Positions 54,204 to 63,329 of a stretch of 64,000 nt of DNA are shown here, piece by piece. Below the pieces are notes generated by a model. That model ran no database searches. It saw only the letters and a list, made by a program, of their open reading frames with translations, and was not told where the DNA came from. This stretch comes from CAVVNP01 sp963800235. Lineage in GTDB: Bacteria; Actinomycetota; Acidimicrobiia; Acidimicrobiales; Iamiaceae. A program made the translations under genes and the position numbers. Numbering within the stretch: the stretch's first letter is position 1; each line of letters starts with the position of its first letter. The stretch spans positions 1,178,001-1,242,000 of the forward strand of contig CAWDAD010000001.1 of NCBI GenBank assembly GCA_963800235.1, read 5' to 3'.

Positions 54204-55679
54204 CTAGGGCCTGGTCCAGGTGGCCAGCAGCTCGGCCAGCAGCCGGACGCCGAAGCCGGTGCCGCCCTTGGGGACCTCGCCCTCGGTGTCGGGCACGTCG
54301 CTCGGCCCGGCGATGTCGAGGTGGACCCACGGCACGTCCCCCGCCACGAAGTCGCGCAGGAAGAGCGCGGCGATGGACGCCCCGCCGTAGCGCTGCGTCG
54401 ACACGTTGCGGCGGTCGGCCACCTCCGAGTCGAGGGTCGGGCGCAGGTGCGGGAGCAGCGGCATCGGCCAGACCCGCTCCCCCACCACCTCGGCGGCAGC
54501 CGCCACCCGTTCGCCCAGGGCGTCGTGGTCGGTGAACACCCCGGCGGTCTTCGGGCCGAGGGCGACGATGCAGGCGCCGGTCAGGGTCGCCAGGTCGAAC
54601 ACGGCCTGCGGCCGGCGCGCCTCCTCGGTCGCGTAGGCGAGGGCGTCGGCCAGCACCAGACGGCCCTCGGCGTCGGTGTTCAGGACCTCGGTGGTGGTGC
54701 CGTCGCGGTGCACGAGGACGTCGCCGACCCGGGTGGCGTCGCCGCCGGTCATGTTGTCGGTGAGGGGCAGGTAGGCGGTCACCGCCAGGCGGGGGGCCAG
54801 CTCCGGCACGAGGGTCATCGCGCCGAGGACGGCGGCCGCGCCCCCGCAGTCGCCCTTCATGCCGATCATCCCCTCCGGCGACTTCATGGACAGGCCACCG
54901 GAGTCGAAGGTGATGCCCTTGCCGACCAGGGCCACGCTCCCCCGCGGCTTCGCCGGCCGATGGCTCAGCACCACGAACCGGGGCGGCTGGTCCGAGCCGC
55001 GGTTGACCCCGAGGAGGCCGCCCAGACCGGCCTCGACGATGGCCGGCTCGTCCCAGACCTCCACGGTGAGCCCCGCCGCCTCGGCGGCGGCGACCGCCCG
55101 GCCGGCGAAGGCCGGCGCGGTCAGCGAGCCGCCGGGCTCGTTCACCAGGTCCCGGGCCAGGCACACCGCCCCGGCGACGGACACGCCCCGGCGGACGGCC
55201 TCGGCCACCGGTCGGCCGCCGGTGCCGACCACCGTGACCGCCTCGAGCTTGCTGGCCCGCTGCTCGGCCTTCTCCGCCGAGGTGAAGGCCAGGTACCGGT
55301 AGCCGCCGAGCAGCACCCCCTCGGCCAGCGCCTGGGCGGCCCGACGACGCTCGGCCGGGGCGGTGCCCTCGGGCAGCGTCCCGAGCAGGTCGAGCGCCAG
55401 GCTGGGCTCGCGGCGCGCCGCCCGGGCGGCCACCCCGGCGGCGCGACGCAGGGTGGTCGGCCCGACGGCGGCGGCCGGGCCGAGGCCGAGCAGGAGCCGC
55501 AGCCCGTCGCCGCCCGGGACGAGCAGCGACTGGCCGGCCTTGCCCTCGAAGCCCTGGGCGGCGATGAAGCCGGCGTCGACGTCGGCGGTGTCCTCGTCGA
55601 GTCGATCGGCACGCACGCCGATGGCGAGCACGGCGGTGCCGGCGTCGGGTTCGGCGGCGAGGCGGATGTCGGGGGTCAT
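54204..55679 (-). CDS. pepA: Leucyl aminopeptidase (M17)
   Basis: Cytosolic, hexameric two-metal aminopeptidase. 491 residues. The active-site sequence NTDAEGRLVLADAL is complete, as is the metal-binding LVGKGITFDSGG. KGDCGGAAAVLG and YGGASIAALFLRDFV follow. The N-terminal macro-like domain is present. Motifs and length are normal. Start is ATG 55679. Confidence 0.94.
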   Translation of the reverse strand: MTPDIRLAAEPDAGTAVLAIGVRADRLDEDTADVDAGFIAAQGFEGKAGQSLLVPGGDGLRLLLGLGPAAAVGPTTLRRAAGVAARAARREPSLALDLLGTLPEGTAPAERRRAAQALAEGVLLGGYRYLAFTSAEKAEQRASKLEAVTVVGTGGRPVAEAVRRGVSVAGAVCLARDLVNEPGGSLTAPAFAGRAVAAAEAAGLTVEVWDEPAIVEAGLGGLLGVNRGSDQPPRFVVLSHRPAKPRGSVALVGKGITFDSGGLSMKSPEGMIGMKGDCGGAAAVLGAMTLVPELAPRLAVTAYLPLTDNMTGGDATRVGDVLVHRDGTTTEVLNTDAEGRLVLADALAYATEEARRPQAVFDLATLTGACIVALGPKTAGVFTDHDALGERVAAAAEVVGERVWPMPLLPHLRPTLDSEVADRRNVSTQRYGGASIAALFLRDFVAGDVPWVHLDIAGPSDVPDTEGEVPKGGTGFGVRLLAELLATWTRP

Positions 55680-55728
55680 GGCGGGCTCCGTTCGGCGAGG
55701 GCCCCGGGGGATCCGGGGAGACGGTCGA

Positions 55729-56295
55729 TCACGACTCCGGCGGCGCCGAGCGCGACGGCAGGGCGTGGTCGCCCTCCTGCCAGCGGGCGAGGGTCCACAG
55801 CAGGTCGGAGAGGCGGTTGAGGTAGGCCAGGGCGTCGGCCGATCCGTCGGGCCCCTCCGCCGCCACCGCGACCCGCTCGGCACGGCGGACCACGGTGCGG
55901 GCCACGTCGAGCTGGGCGGCGACCGGGTCCTGTCCCGGGACGACGAACTCGGTGGGCGGCTCGAACCGCTCGCCGACCCGGTCGATCTCCTCCTCGAGGG
56001 CGGTGACCATCGCCGGGGTGACCCGGTTCTGGCCGTCGGTGAGCTTGGCGCGGTTCTCGGGCTGGGTGGCCAGCTCGGCCATCAGCACCCACAGGTCGCG
56101 CTCGACGCCGACCAGGATGCGATCGAGCTCGACGGCCCGGTCGCGCTCGCCGGCCAGCGCCCGGGCCAGGCCGATGGCGGACTGGGCCTCGTCGACGGTG
56201 CCGTAGGCCTCGGGACGGGCGGAGTCCTTGGCGACCCGGCCGCCGAACAGCAGGCCGGTCGTCCCGTCGTCACCCTTGCGCGTGTAGATCTTCAC
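55729..56295 (-). CDS. ATP:cob(I)alamin adenosyltransferase (PduO type)
   Basis: Makes adenosylcobalamin from cob(I)alamin and ATP. 188 residues. KIYTRKGDDGTTGLLFGGRV at the N terminus is the ATP site, YGTVDEAQSAIG follows, then PGQDPVAAQLDVARTVVRRAER and YLNRLSDLLW near the end. A trimeric helical-bundle fold. It would supply the coenzyme used by the methylmalonyl-CoA mutase encoded 20 kb away. It is four bases downstream of the DM13 gene on the same strand. Confidence 0.93.
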   Translation of the reverse strand: MKIYTRKGDDGTTGLLFGGRVAKDSARPEAYGTVDEAQSAIGLARALAGERDRAVELDRILVGVERDLWVLMAELATQPENRAKLTDGQNRVTPAMVTALEEEIDRVGERFEPPTEFVVPGQDPVAAQLDVARTVVRRAERVAVAAEGPDGSADALAYLNRLSDLLWTLARWQEGDHALPSRSAPPES

Positions 56296-56299
56296 GCCA

Positions 56300-56806
56300 T
56301 CACCTCGGCTCCTTCAGGTCGGCCACGGTGAACGTGGCGTCGAAGCGCTTGCACCAGACCCCGACCCCGGTCACCGAGCCGGGGTCGATCGACGCCGGCA
56401 GGGCGTAGTTCTGCGACCCGATGTTGCCCTTGAGCCCGGCCAGCTCGACCCGCCGGTTCCCGAGGTAGACGACCGCGAACAGGTCGGGTCCGTTCGAGGT
56501 CTTGAAGTCGGGCTCGAAGCGCACGTAGGTCGTCGACCCGTCGCGGAGCAGGTCGACGGTGCCCTTCCCGTCGTGGTCGCGATCCTGGAACATGCCGGTC
56601 TTCAGGGTGGTGGTGCGGCCGGCGGGCGCCGCCTCCGAGACCTTGCTGTCGAGGAACAGCGTCTGGAAGGCGAAGTAGCCGAAGACGAGGTAGGCGCCGA
56701 CGCCGAGCACGACGACGACCACGCCGGCGATGATCCAGCGGCGCCGCGATCGTCGCCGCGGCGCGTCGGCGGTGGTGGTCGTGGGCGGCGGGCTGTCGAC
56801 GGCCAT
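56300..56806 (-). CDS. Membrane-anchored DM13-domain protein
   Basis: 168 residues. A basic N-terminal stretch, one membrane helix (WIIAGVVVVVLGVGAYLVFGY, about residues 24-44), then a DM13 domain: LKTGMFQDRDHDGKGTVDLL, YVRFEPDFKTSNGPDLFAVV, and VGVWCKRFDATFTVADL. DM13 domains carry a conserved Cys (here in VWCKRF) and are thought to bind haem or take part in electron transfer; the role is not proven. It is next to the cobalamin adenosyltransferase. Confidence 0.82.
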   Translation of the reverse strand: MAVDSPPPTTTTADAPRRRSRRRWIIAGVVVVVLGVGAYLVFGYFAFQTLFLDSKVSEAAPAGRTTTLKTGMFQDRDHDGKGTVDLLRDGSTTYVRFEPDFKTSNGPDLFAVVYLGNRRVELAGLKGNIGSQNYALPASIDPGSVTGVGVWCKRFDATFTVADLKEPR

Positions 56807-56922
56807 CGGAGGCCCTCCCGTGTCGGCGGTCCGGTCGGCCGAGATGGTACGGGGGGCGACGGCGGCGTGTCGGTGCGATCTCGCCGACCCGTCGCCGCCG
56901 CTGACCTCGCCCGCGCCCCGCC

Positions 56923-58395
56923 TCAGCTCGGGCTGGGCACGCCCGCGGGCTCCGCTGGCGGCGCGGGGTCGCTCGACCCCTCACCGGGCACCCGCTTGAT
57001 GGCGGCGTCGAAGAGCGGACCGGTCATGCCGGTCGTGACCAGGGCGACGACCACGCCCCCGAGCTGCAGCAACGGGCTGATCACGCCGGACTGCACGGCG
57101 ACCAGGGCGGCGACGAGCACCAGCAGCCCCCGGCAGTTCATGAGGATGCCGATCACGGTGCCCTCGGCCCAGCTCAACCCGCCGAGCCGGGCGAAGACGG
57201 CGCCGCCGATCAGCTTGCCGACGACGGCGGCCACCAGCAGGGCGACGATGCCGGGCACCGCCTTCAGGGTCAGCTTGGTGAAGTCGGTGTTGAGGCCGCT
57301 GTAGGCGAGGAAGACGGGTAGCAGCACGATGGCGGTCAGGTCGCCGATGCGCGCCGAGAGCTCCCGCCACATCTGCGGGCGGGGCTCGGGGATGACCAGC
57401 CCCGCGACGAACCCGCCCACGATCACGTTGACGCCGATCCGGTCCGCCACGTAGCCGGACGCGAAGGCGACCCCGAGGAAGGTGGCGAACAGGTCGGGCG
57501 TGAGGCGGCCGGCGCGCTCGTAGACCTTGCCGAGCGGCGCCAGCAGGCGCTTGACCACCAGCATCATCACCGCCAGGTAGACGGCGGTGATGACCCACAC
57601 CCGGCCGATGGCGACCCCGCCCTTGTTGGTCGCCACCCCGCTGGCGGTGGCGATGAGCAGGAACATGAGCACGGTCACCGCACCTGCGGCGGCCACGCCG
57701 ATGGCGCCCATGGGGCTGGTCGTCAGCCCCTTCTCCTGCAGGATCCGGGCCATCACCGGGAAGGCGGTCACCGCCAGCAGGGCCCCGACGAAGAGGGTGA
57801 AGCCGAGCTTGTCGGGCTGCATGGGCGTGCCGAACCCGGGAACGAAGTCGGCCTTGAACAGGATCGGGTTCAGGGCGAAGGCCAGCAGCACCGGCACGCC
57901 GACCGCGCCGACCGCGACCAGGCCGATGCCCTTCTCCTTGCCCTTGAGGGACCGGGCGTTGACCTCGACGCCGACGAGGAACATGAAGAAGATCAGGGCG
58001 ATCTGGCCGATGACGTTCAGGACGCCCCGGGTCTGGGACGGGAACAGGCACGACGAGACGCTGGCGACGAACGGCTTGCCGTCGGTGCCCACGGCGGGGT
58101 TGGTGAGCGTGCAGTGCAGCCAGTCGGGCGGGTTGGACAGCGTGAACAGCTTGGGACCGAGCAGGGAGGGGCCGAGCAGGATGCCGGCCACGATCTCACC
58201 GACCACCGCCGGCTGGCCGACCTTGCGGGCCAGGAAGCCGCAGATGCGGGCCGCCACCAGGATCAACGCGATGTCGAGCAGCACGAAGGCCACCACGAAG
58301 CTCGACGAGACGCCGGTCTGCATGAACGGCACCGGCGGCGACGCCTGGCCGAGCGGAGCGATTGCGAACACGAGCGAACCCCCGTCGTCGGGCAC
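56923..58395 (-). CDS. Cation:proton antiporter (CPA2/KefB-like)
   Basis: Integral membrane exchanger of 490 residues with about 12 helices. The family sequences VVGEIVAGILLGPSLLGP, FFMFLVGVEVNARSL, LAVTAFPVMARIL (the unwound helix) and VNVIVGGFVAGLVIPEP are present. There is no C-terminal TrkA-N domain, so it is not a KefC/KefB with ligand regulation. The ion is not predictable (sodium or potassium). Confidence 0.9.
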   Translation of the reverse strand: MPDDGGSLVFAIAPLGQASPPVPFMQTGVSSSFVVAFVLLDIALILVAARICGFLARKVGQPAVVGEIVAGILLGPSLLGPKLFTLSNPPDWLHCTLTNPAVGTDGKPFVASVSSCLFPSQTRGVLNVIGQIALIFFMFLVGVEVNARSLKGKEKGIGLVAVGAVGVPVLLAFALNPILFKADFVPGFGTPMQPDKLGFTLFVGALLAVTAFPVMARILQEKGLTTSPMGAIGVAAAGAVTVLMFLLIATASGVATNKGGVAIGRVWVITAVYLAVMMLVVKRLLAPLGKVYERAGRLTPDLFATFLGVAFASGYVADRIGVNVIVGGFVAGLVIPEPRPQMWRELSARIGDLTAIVLLPVFLAYSGLNTDFTKLTLKAVPGIVALLVAAVVGKLIGGAVFARLGGLSWAEGTVIGILMNCRGLLVLVAALVAVQSGVISPLLQLGGVVVALVTTGMTGPLFDAAIKRVPGEGSSDPAPPAEPAGVPSPS

Positions 58396-58505
58396 CGGCC
58401 CTCCCCGGCGATGGGGCGAGATAGTAGGCAGCGGCCGGGGGTCGGGTGCGCCGTTCGCACCGGTGCCTTCGAGGCCGGGCGGCGCCCGTCGGTAGCCTCG
58501 ATCGG

Positions 58506-61500
58506 ATGACGCGCGACGGGTTCCTCGATCTCATCGACCAGCGCGTCGTCGTGTACGACGGCGCGTTCGGCACCTTCATGCAGGAGAAGGGGCTGACCGC
58601 GGACGACTTCGGGGGCCCCGACCTCGAGGGCTGCAACGAGATGCTGGTGGCCACCCGGCCGGACCTGATCCAGGAGATGCACCAGGCGTTCTTCGACGTG
58701 GGCGTCGACGTGGTCGAGACCGCCACCTTCGGCGCGTTCGCCGTGCCCCTCGGCGAGTACGGGATCGCCGACCGGGCCCACGAGCTGAACGTCACCGCCG
58801 CCCGCCTGGCCCGCGAGGTGGCCGACGGCTGCTCGACGCCCGATCGACGCCGCTTCGTCGCCGGATCCATCGGACCCGGCACCAAGTTCGCCTCCCTCGG
58901 CCAGATCCGCTTCGCCGAGCTGCGCGACGCCTACGAGGTGCAGGCCGCCGGGCTGCTCGAGGGCGGCGTCGACGTGCTGCTGGTCGAGACCCAGTTCGAC
59001 CTGCTCGGCCTCAAGGCAGCGGTCATCGGCTGCCGGCGGGCGATGGCGTCGACCGGGCGCGAGGTGCCGATCCAGGCCCAGGTCACCATCGAGCTCACCG
59101 GCCGCATGCTGCCCGGCACCGAGATCGGCGCCGCCCTGGCCGCCATCGACCCGCTGCGCGTCGACGTCGTCGGCATCAACTGCGCCACCGGCCCGGGCGA
59201 GATGGGCGAGCACCTCCGCCACCTGAGCCAGCACAGCCGCATCCCGATCTCGTGCCTGCCCAACGCCGGCATGCCCTCGGTCGTCGACGGGGCCATGCAC
59301 TACGACCTCACCCCCGAGCAGCTCGCCCAGCACCAGTCCCGGTTCGTGTCCGAGCTGGGGGTGCAGGTGGTGGGTGGCTGCTGCGGCACCACCCCGGCCC
59401 ACCTGGCCGCCGTGGTCGAGGCGGTGGCCGACCTCACCCCCGCCGAGCGCCACCCGGTGCACGAGCCGTCGGCCACGTCGATCTACTCGGCGGTGTCGCT
59501 CGACCAGGACGCGTCGGTGCTCATGGTCGGCGAGCGCACCAACGCCAACGGGTCGAAGAAGTTCCGCGAGGCCATGCTCGACGGCGACTGGGACCAGTGC
59601 CTGAAGATGGCCAGCGAGCAGGTGAAGGAGGGCTCCCACGTCCTCGACCTCTGCGTCGACTACGTCGGCCGGGACGGCACCGTCGACATGGAGGAGATCG
59701 CCTCCCGGTTCGCCACCCAGGCCAACGCCCCGCTGATGATCGACTCGACCGAGCCGGCGGTGATCGAGACCGCGCTGCAGTGGATCGGCGGCCGGCCCAT
59801 CCTCAACTCGGTCAACCTCGAGGACGGCGACGCGCCCGGCACCCGGCTCGACCGGTTCCTGTCGCTGGCCCGCGAGTACGGCGCCGCCGTGGTGTGCACC
59901 TGCATCGACACCGACGGCCAGGCCCGCACGCCGGAGTGGAAGCTCGAGGCGGCCCGGTCCATCCACGACCTGGCGGTCGACCGCTACGGGCTCGAGCCGT
60001 CCGACCTCATCTTCGACCCGCTGGCGCTGACCCTCGGCACCGGCATGGAGGAGAGCCGCCGCGACGGCCTGAACACCATCGAGGGCATCCGCCTCATCAA
60101 GGCCGAGCTGCCCGGTGTCCACACCACCCTCGGCCTGTCGAACATCAGCTTCGGGCTCAAGCCCGCCGCCCGCCACGTCCTGAACTCGGTGTACCTGCAC
60201 GAGTGCGCGCAGGCCGGGCTCGACTCGGCCATCGTGCACGCCGGCAAGATCCTGCCGCTGAACCGCATCCCGGACGACCAGCGCGAGGTCTGCCTCGACC
60301 TGATCTACGACCGCCGGGGCACCGAGGGCGCGCTGTCGGGCGGTGACGCCGGCTACGACCCGCTGTCGAAGCTGCTCGGGATCTTCGCCGACGTCACCAC
60401 CACCGTCGTCGAGAAGGAGGACCACTCCGACTGGCCGGTCGACAAGCGGCTGTCGCAGCGGATCATCGACGGCGACCGCGACGGGTTGACCGACGACCTC
60501 GACGAGGCCCTCGACCAGGGGCTGGCCGCCCTCGACATCGTGAACGACACGCTGCTCGCCGGCATGAAGGTGGTCGGCGACCTGTTCGGGGCCGGCGAGA
60601 TGCAGCTGCCGTTCGTGCTGCAGTCGGCCGAGACGATGAAGGCGGCGGTCGCCCACCTCGAGCCCCACATGGACGCCTCCGCCGCCGGGGCCGGCAAGGG
60701 GCGGATCGTGCTCGCCACGGTGAAGGGCGACGTGCACGACATCGGCAAGAACCTGGTCGACATCATCCTCACCAACAACGGCTACGAGGTCCACAACATC
60801 GGGATCAAGGTGAGCATCGCCGACATGATCCAGAAGGCCACCGAGGTCGAGGCCGACGCCATCGGCATGAGCGGCCTGCTGGTGAAGAGCACGCTGATCA
60901 TGCGGGAGAACCTCGAGGAGCTGAACGTCCGCGAGCTGTCGACCATCCCGGTGCTCCTGGGCGGCGCCGCCCTGACCCGCAGCTACGTCGAGCGCGACCT
61001 GCGCGAGGTGTACGCGGGTCGGCTCTTCTACGGCAAGGACGCCTTCGAGGGCCTGCGGGTCATGGACCGCCTGGCCGAGATCCGTCGCGACCCCGACGCG
61101 GACGACCCCGACTGGGGCACCGTGCCGTCGGACTCGACGGTGCCGTCACGGCTGAAGGAGCGCTACGAGACCGACGTCGACGAGTCGGCGATCCCCGCCC
61201 GCTCGCCCGACGTCGTCGACGACAACCCGCTGGTCGCCCCGCCCTTCACCGGCTCCCGCGTGGTCAAGGGGGTGTCGCTCGACGACATCGCCGGCTACCT
61301 CAACGAGACGGCCCTGTTCCGCAACCAGTGGCAGTTCCGCCCCGAGGGCGGCGAGGACGACGCCGCGTTCAAGGCGCGCATCCGCCCCATCCTGCGCGAG
61401 CAGCTGGCGCTGGCCCGCCAGGACGAGCTGCTGCAGCCCGCCGTCGTGTACGGCTACTGGCCGGCCAACGGCGACGGCCGGGACGTGGTCGTGTGGGCCG

Positions 61501-62024
61501 ACGAGAGCCGCGACCGCGAGCTGACCCGGTTCCGGTTCCCGCGCTCTCGTCGAGAGCCGTACCAGTGCATCGCCGACTACTTCCGGCCGATCGAGTCGCC
61601 CGACGTCGACACCGTCGCCTTCATGATCGTGACCATGGGCGGCGCCGTCTCCGAGCGAACCGCCGAGCTGTTCGCCGACGACCGGTACCAGGAGTACCTG
61701 CTGCTGCACGGCCTCGGCGTCGAGATGGCCGAGGCGCTGGCCGAGCTGTGGCACCGGCGCATCCGCGAGGAGCTGGGGTTCGCCGACGAGGACGGCCCGA
61801 GCCTGGCCGGTCTGTTCCGCCAGCAGTACCGGGGCGGCCGCTACAGCTGGGGCTACCCCGCCTGTCCCGACCTCGAGGACAACCAGCGGGTGGCCGAGCT
61901 GCTCGGCGCCGACCGGCTCGGCATCGTCGTGTCCGAGGAGACCGGCTACCAGTACCAGCCCGAGCAGACGACCAGCGCCGTCATCTGCCACCACCCCCAG
62001 GCCAAGTACTTCGTGGCCCGGTAG
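58506..62024 (+). CDS. metH: Cobalamin-dependent methionine synthase
   Basis: Transfers a methyl group from methyl-tetrahydrofolate to homocysteine via cobalamin. 1,172 residues, all four modules intact. The homocysteine domain spans 1-325, with zinc ligands Cys226 in NCATGP and Cys292-Cys293 in GGCCGTT. The pterin domain covers about 350-630 (GERTNANGSKKF, LMIDSTEPAV). The cobalamin module has its cap near 660-740 and the cobalt ligand His744 in KGDVHDIGKN. The AdoMet reactivation domain has YFRPIESPD, the ERTAELFADD helix and RYSWGYPACPDLEDN. Start ATG 58506. No cobalamin riboswitch was recognised in the 110-base gap upstream. The frame is clean over 3.5 kb. Confidence 0.97.
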   Translation: MTRDGFLDLIDQRVVVYDGAFGTFMQEKGLTADDFGGPDLEGCNEMLVATRPDLIQEMHQAFFDVGVDVVETATFGAFAVPLGEYGIADRAHELNVTAARLAREVADGCSTPDRRRFVAGSIGPGTKFASLGQIRFAELRDAYEVQAAGLLEGGVDVLLVETQFDLLGLKAAVIGCRRAMASTGREVPIQAQVTIELTGRMLPGTEIGAALAAIDPLRVDVVGINCATGPGEMGEHLRHLSQHSRIPISCLPNAGMPSVVDGAMHYDLTPEQLAQHQSRFVSELGVQVVGGCCGTTPAHLAAVVEAVADLTPAERHPVHEPSATSIYSAVSLDQDASVLMVGERTNANGSKKFREAMLDGDWDQCLKMASEQVKEGSHVLDLCVDYVGRDGTVDMEEIASRFATQANAPLMIDSTEPAVIETALQWIGGRPILNSVNLEDGDAPGTRLDRFLSLAREYGAAVVCTCIDTDGQARTPEWKLEAARSIHDLAVDRYGLEPSDLIFDPLALTLGTGMEESRRDGLNTIEGIRLIKAELPGVHTTLGLSNISFGLKPAARHVLNSVYLHECAQAGLDSAIVHAGKILPLNRIPDDQREVCLDLIYDRRGTEGALSGGDAGYDPLSKLLGIFADVTTTVVEKEDHSDWPVDKRLSQRIIDGDRDGLTDDLDEALDQGLAALDIVNDTLLAGMKVVGDLFGAGEMQLPFVLQSAETMKAAVAHLEPHMDASAAGAGKGRIVLATVKGDVHDIGKNLVDIILTNNGYEVHNIGIKVSIADMIQKATEVEADAIGMSGLLVKSTLIMRENLEELNVRELSTIPVLLGGAALTRSYVERDLREVYAGRLFYGKDAFEGLRVMDRLAEIRRDPDADDPDWGTVPSDSTVPSRLKERYETDVDESAIPARSPDVVDDNPLVAPPFTGSRVVKGVSLDDIAGYLNETALFRNQWQFRPEGGEDDAAFKARIRPILREQLALARQDELLQPAVVYGYWPANGDGRDVVVWADESRDRELTRFRFPRSRREPYQCIADYFRPIESPDVDTVAFMIVTMGGAVSERTAELFADDRYQEYLLLHGLGVEMAEALAELWHRRIREELGFADEDGPSLAGLFRQQYRGGRYSWGYPACPDLEDNQRVAELLGADRLGIVVSEETGYQYQPEQTTSAVICHHPQAKYFVAR

Positions 62025-62053
62025 GTCGCGGCTCGGCGGTCAGACTGGCTGGT

Positions 62054-62272
62054 ATGACCTACACGGTCGGCCCGAAGGGCCAGGTGGTGATCCCCAAGGC
62101 CATCCGCGACGAGTTGGGCTTGGAGCCCGGTGACCAGGTCGAGGTGCGCCGGGTGGGTGAGACCGTCGTCGTCGAACGGGCCCTGACCGACCTCCGCCGG
62201 TGGCAGGACCGCTTCGCCGGCGTCGAGCTCACCGCTGAGCTCATGGCCGACCGCGCCGCCGAACCTCGTTGA
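62054..62272 (+). CDS. AbrB/MazE-like antitoxin (SpoVT-AbrB domain)
   Basis: 72 residues. The swapped-hairpin DNA-binding fold is seen in TVGPKGQVVIPKAIRDELGL followed by EPGDQVEVRRVGETVVVE. The C-terminal helix ending VELTAELMADRAAEPR would bind a toxin. It partners a VapC/PIN toxin whose broken gene begins at the overlapping TTG 62269. Confidence 0.85.
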   Translation: MTYTVGPKGQVVIPKAIRDELGLEPGDQVEVRRVGETVVVERALTDLRRWQDRFAGVELTAELMADRAAEPR

Positions 62273-62376
62273 AGGCCTGCCTCGACTCGTGGGCCGTCCT
62301 GCGCTGGACGGAGCGGGCCCACCCGCCGCCAGAGCGGTCGACCGGGCGATCCGGGATGGCGCGGTGATGAGCTGGA
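62269..62376 (+). pseudogene. Remnant of a PIN-domain toxin gene
   Basis: From TTG 62269, overlapping the antitoxin TGA, the frame reads LKACLDSWAVLRW, the N-terminal strand and Asp of PIN toxins. A frame change near 62306 is then needed to continue with DGAGP and VDRAIRDGAVMSWI, the second conserved segment. Resemblance stops after MSWI, and the expected 90 residues of the domain with its catalytic acidic residues are missing. The toxin is thus disrupted and 3'-truncated. The reading is short; confidence is moderate. Confidence 0.55.
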
Positions 62377-62481
62377 TCAGTGCTGATCATGGCGGGCGGG
62401 AACCTGGTGATCCTGATCGCCACCTTCCTCACCCGGTAGCGGCGCGCCTCACCCGCTGGCGGCGCCGACGCCCGACCGGCG

Positions 62482-62796
62482 TCAGCCCTCGGGGCGGACG
62501 CTGGTGACGACCTCGAAGCCGAGCAGGGCCGACCCGCTGGCCACCGGCGGCTTGCCCTCGCCGCCGGCGTGGCCGCGGCCGAAGTCCTGGCTCTGCACCC
62601 AGGCCTGGAAGGCCTCCTCGCTGGCCCAGCGGGTGTACACGAAGTAGCGCTGCTCGCCCTCGACCGGACGCAGCAGCTCGAAGCCCTCGAAGCCGTCCTG
62701 GTGCTCGACCGCGCCCGCCCGGGCGGCGAAGCGCTCCTCGAGCTGCGGGCCCATGCCCTCGGGGACCTCGATGGCGTTGATCTTCACGACTGACAT
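62482..62796 (-). CDS. mhuD: Haem-degrading monooxygenase of the MhuD/ABM family
   Basis: 104 residues, a dimeric ferredoxin-like fold that cleaves haem to release iron. The sequence closely resembles mycobacterial MhuD: MSVVKINAIEVPEGMGP at the N terminus with the conserved Asn7, GFEGFELLRPVEGEQRYFV, WASEEAFQAW, then GHAGG with the haem-ligand His, and ASGSALLGFEVV. It starts at ATG 62796. No haem uptake genes are visible around it. Generic antibiotic-biosynthesis monooxygenase is the weaker alternative. Confidence 0.85.
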   Translation of the reverse strand: MSVVKINAIEVPEGMGPQLEERFAARAGAVEHQDGFEGFELLRPVEGEQRYFVYTRWASEEAFQAWVQSQDFGRGHAGGEGKPPVASGSALLGFEVVTSVRPEG

Positions 62797-62869
62797 GCGG
62801 TAGACCGTACCCGGGCCGTCGCCGTCGAACGGGCCGACCGGGTCGCTCGACGGCACGAAGGAGCCAGCC

Positions 62870-63283
62870 ATGGGCAGGGCGACGAAGTGGGTCCACGTGC
62901 GGCCGGGGAAGGCCGTGGGGGCGATGGCGGTCGCCGCCGGGGTGCTGCTGCTCGGTGCCTGCTCGTTCCTGGTGGACACCGGGCCGCCGCCTCCGCCGGG
63001 GCAGCTGGCCCTCGATCGAACCACCATCGCCCGCGGCGACCGGCTCGTGGTGCGGGGGACCGGGTGCGCCTCGGACCGCGTCATCGCCGGGATCACCGAC
63101 AACGGCAACATCATCGGCGGTCCCCAGCTGAGCACCATCGGCCCCGCCGACCAGTGGCAGGTGGTGTTGAGCGTGCCGACGGTGGTCGACCCGGACCACC
63201 AGTTCACGGTCTTCGCCAACTGCTACGCCGACGGCGGCAAGGTGGTGTTCGCCTTCCAATCCCGGCCCATCGACGTGATCTGA
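62870..63283 (+). CDS. Small predicted lipoprotein
   Basis: 137 residues. A long basic N terminus, then a hydrophobic stretch AVGAMAVAAGVLLLGAC that ends in a lipobox (LLGAC), so the mature protein begins at that Cys and is anchored in the membrane. A Pro-rich spacer and a beta-sandwich-like domain follow (LALDRTTIARGDRLVVRGTG). Two Cys remain in the mature domain and might form a disulfide. No family recognised. Confidence 0.72.
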   Translation: MGRATKWVHVRPGKAVGAMAVAAGVLLLGACSFLVDTGPPPPPGQLALDRTTIARGDRLVVRGTGCASDRVIAGITDNGNIIGGPQLSTIGPADQWQVVLSVPTVVDPDHQFTVFANCYADGGKVVFAFQSRPIDVI

Positions 63284-63329
63284 TCGCCTCGGCGGCGGCG
63301 CGACCGGCGGGTCGCGGCAGACTGCGACG

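Noticed and set aside
58396..58505. Possible cobalamin riboswitch upstream of metH
   Set aside because: The gap is only 110 bases, and I see no B12-box-like conserved core; not supportable by eye.
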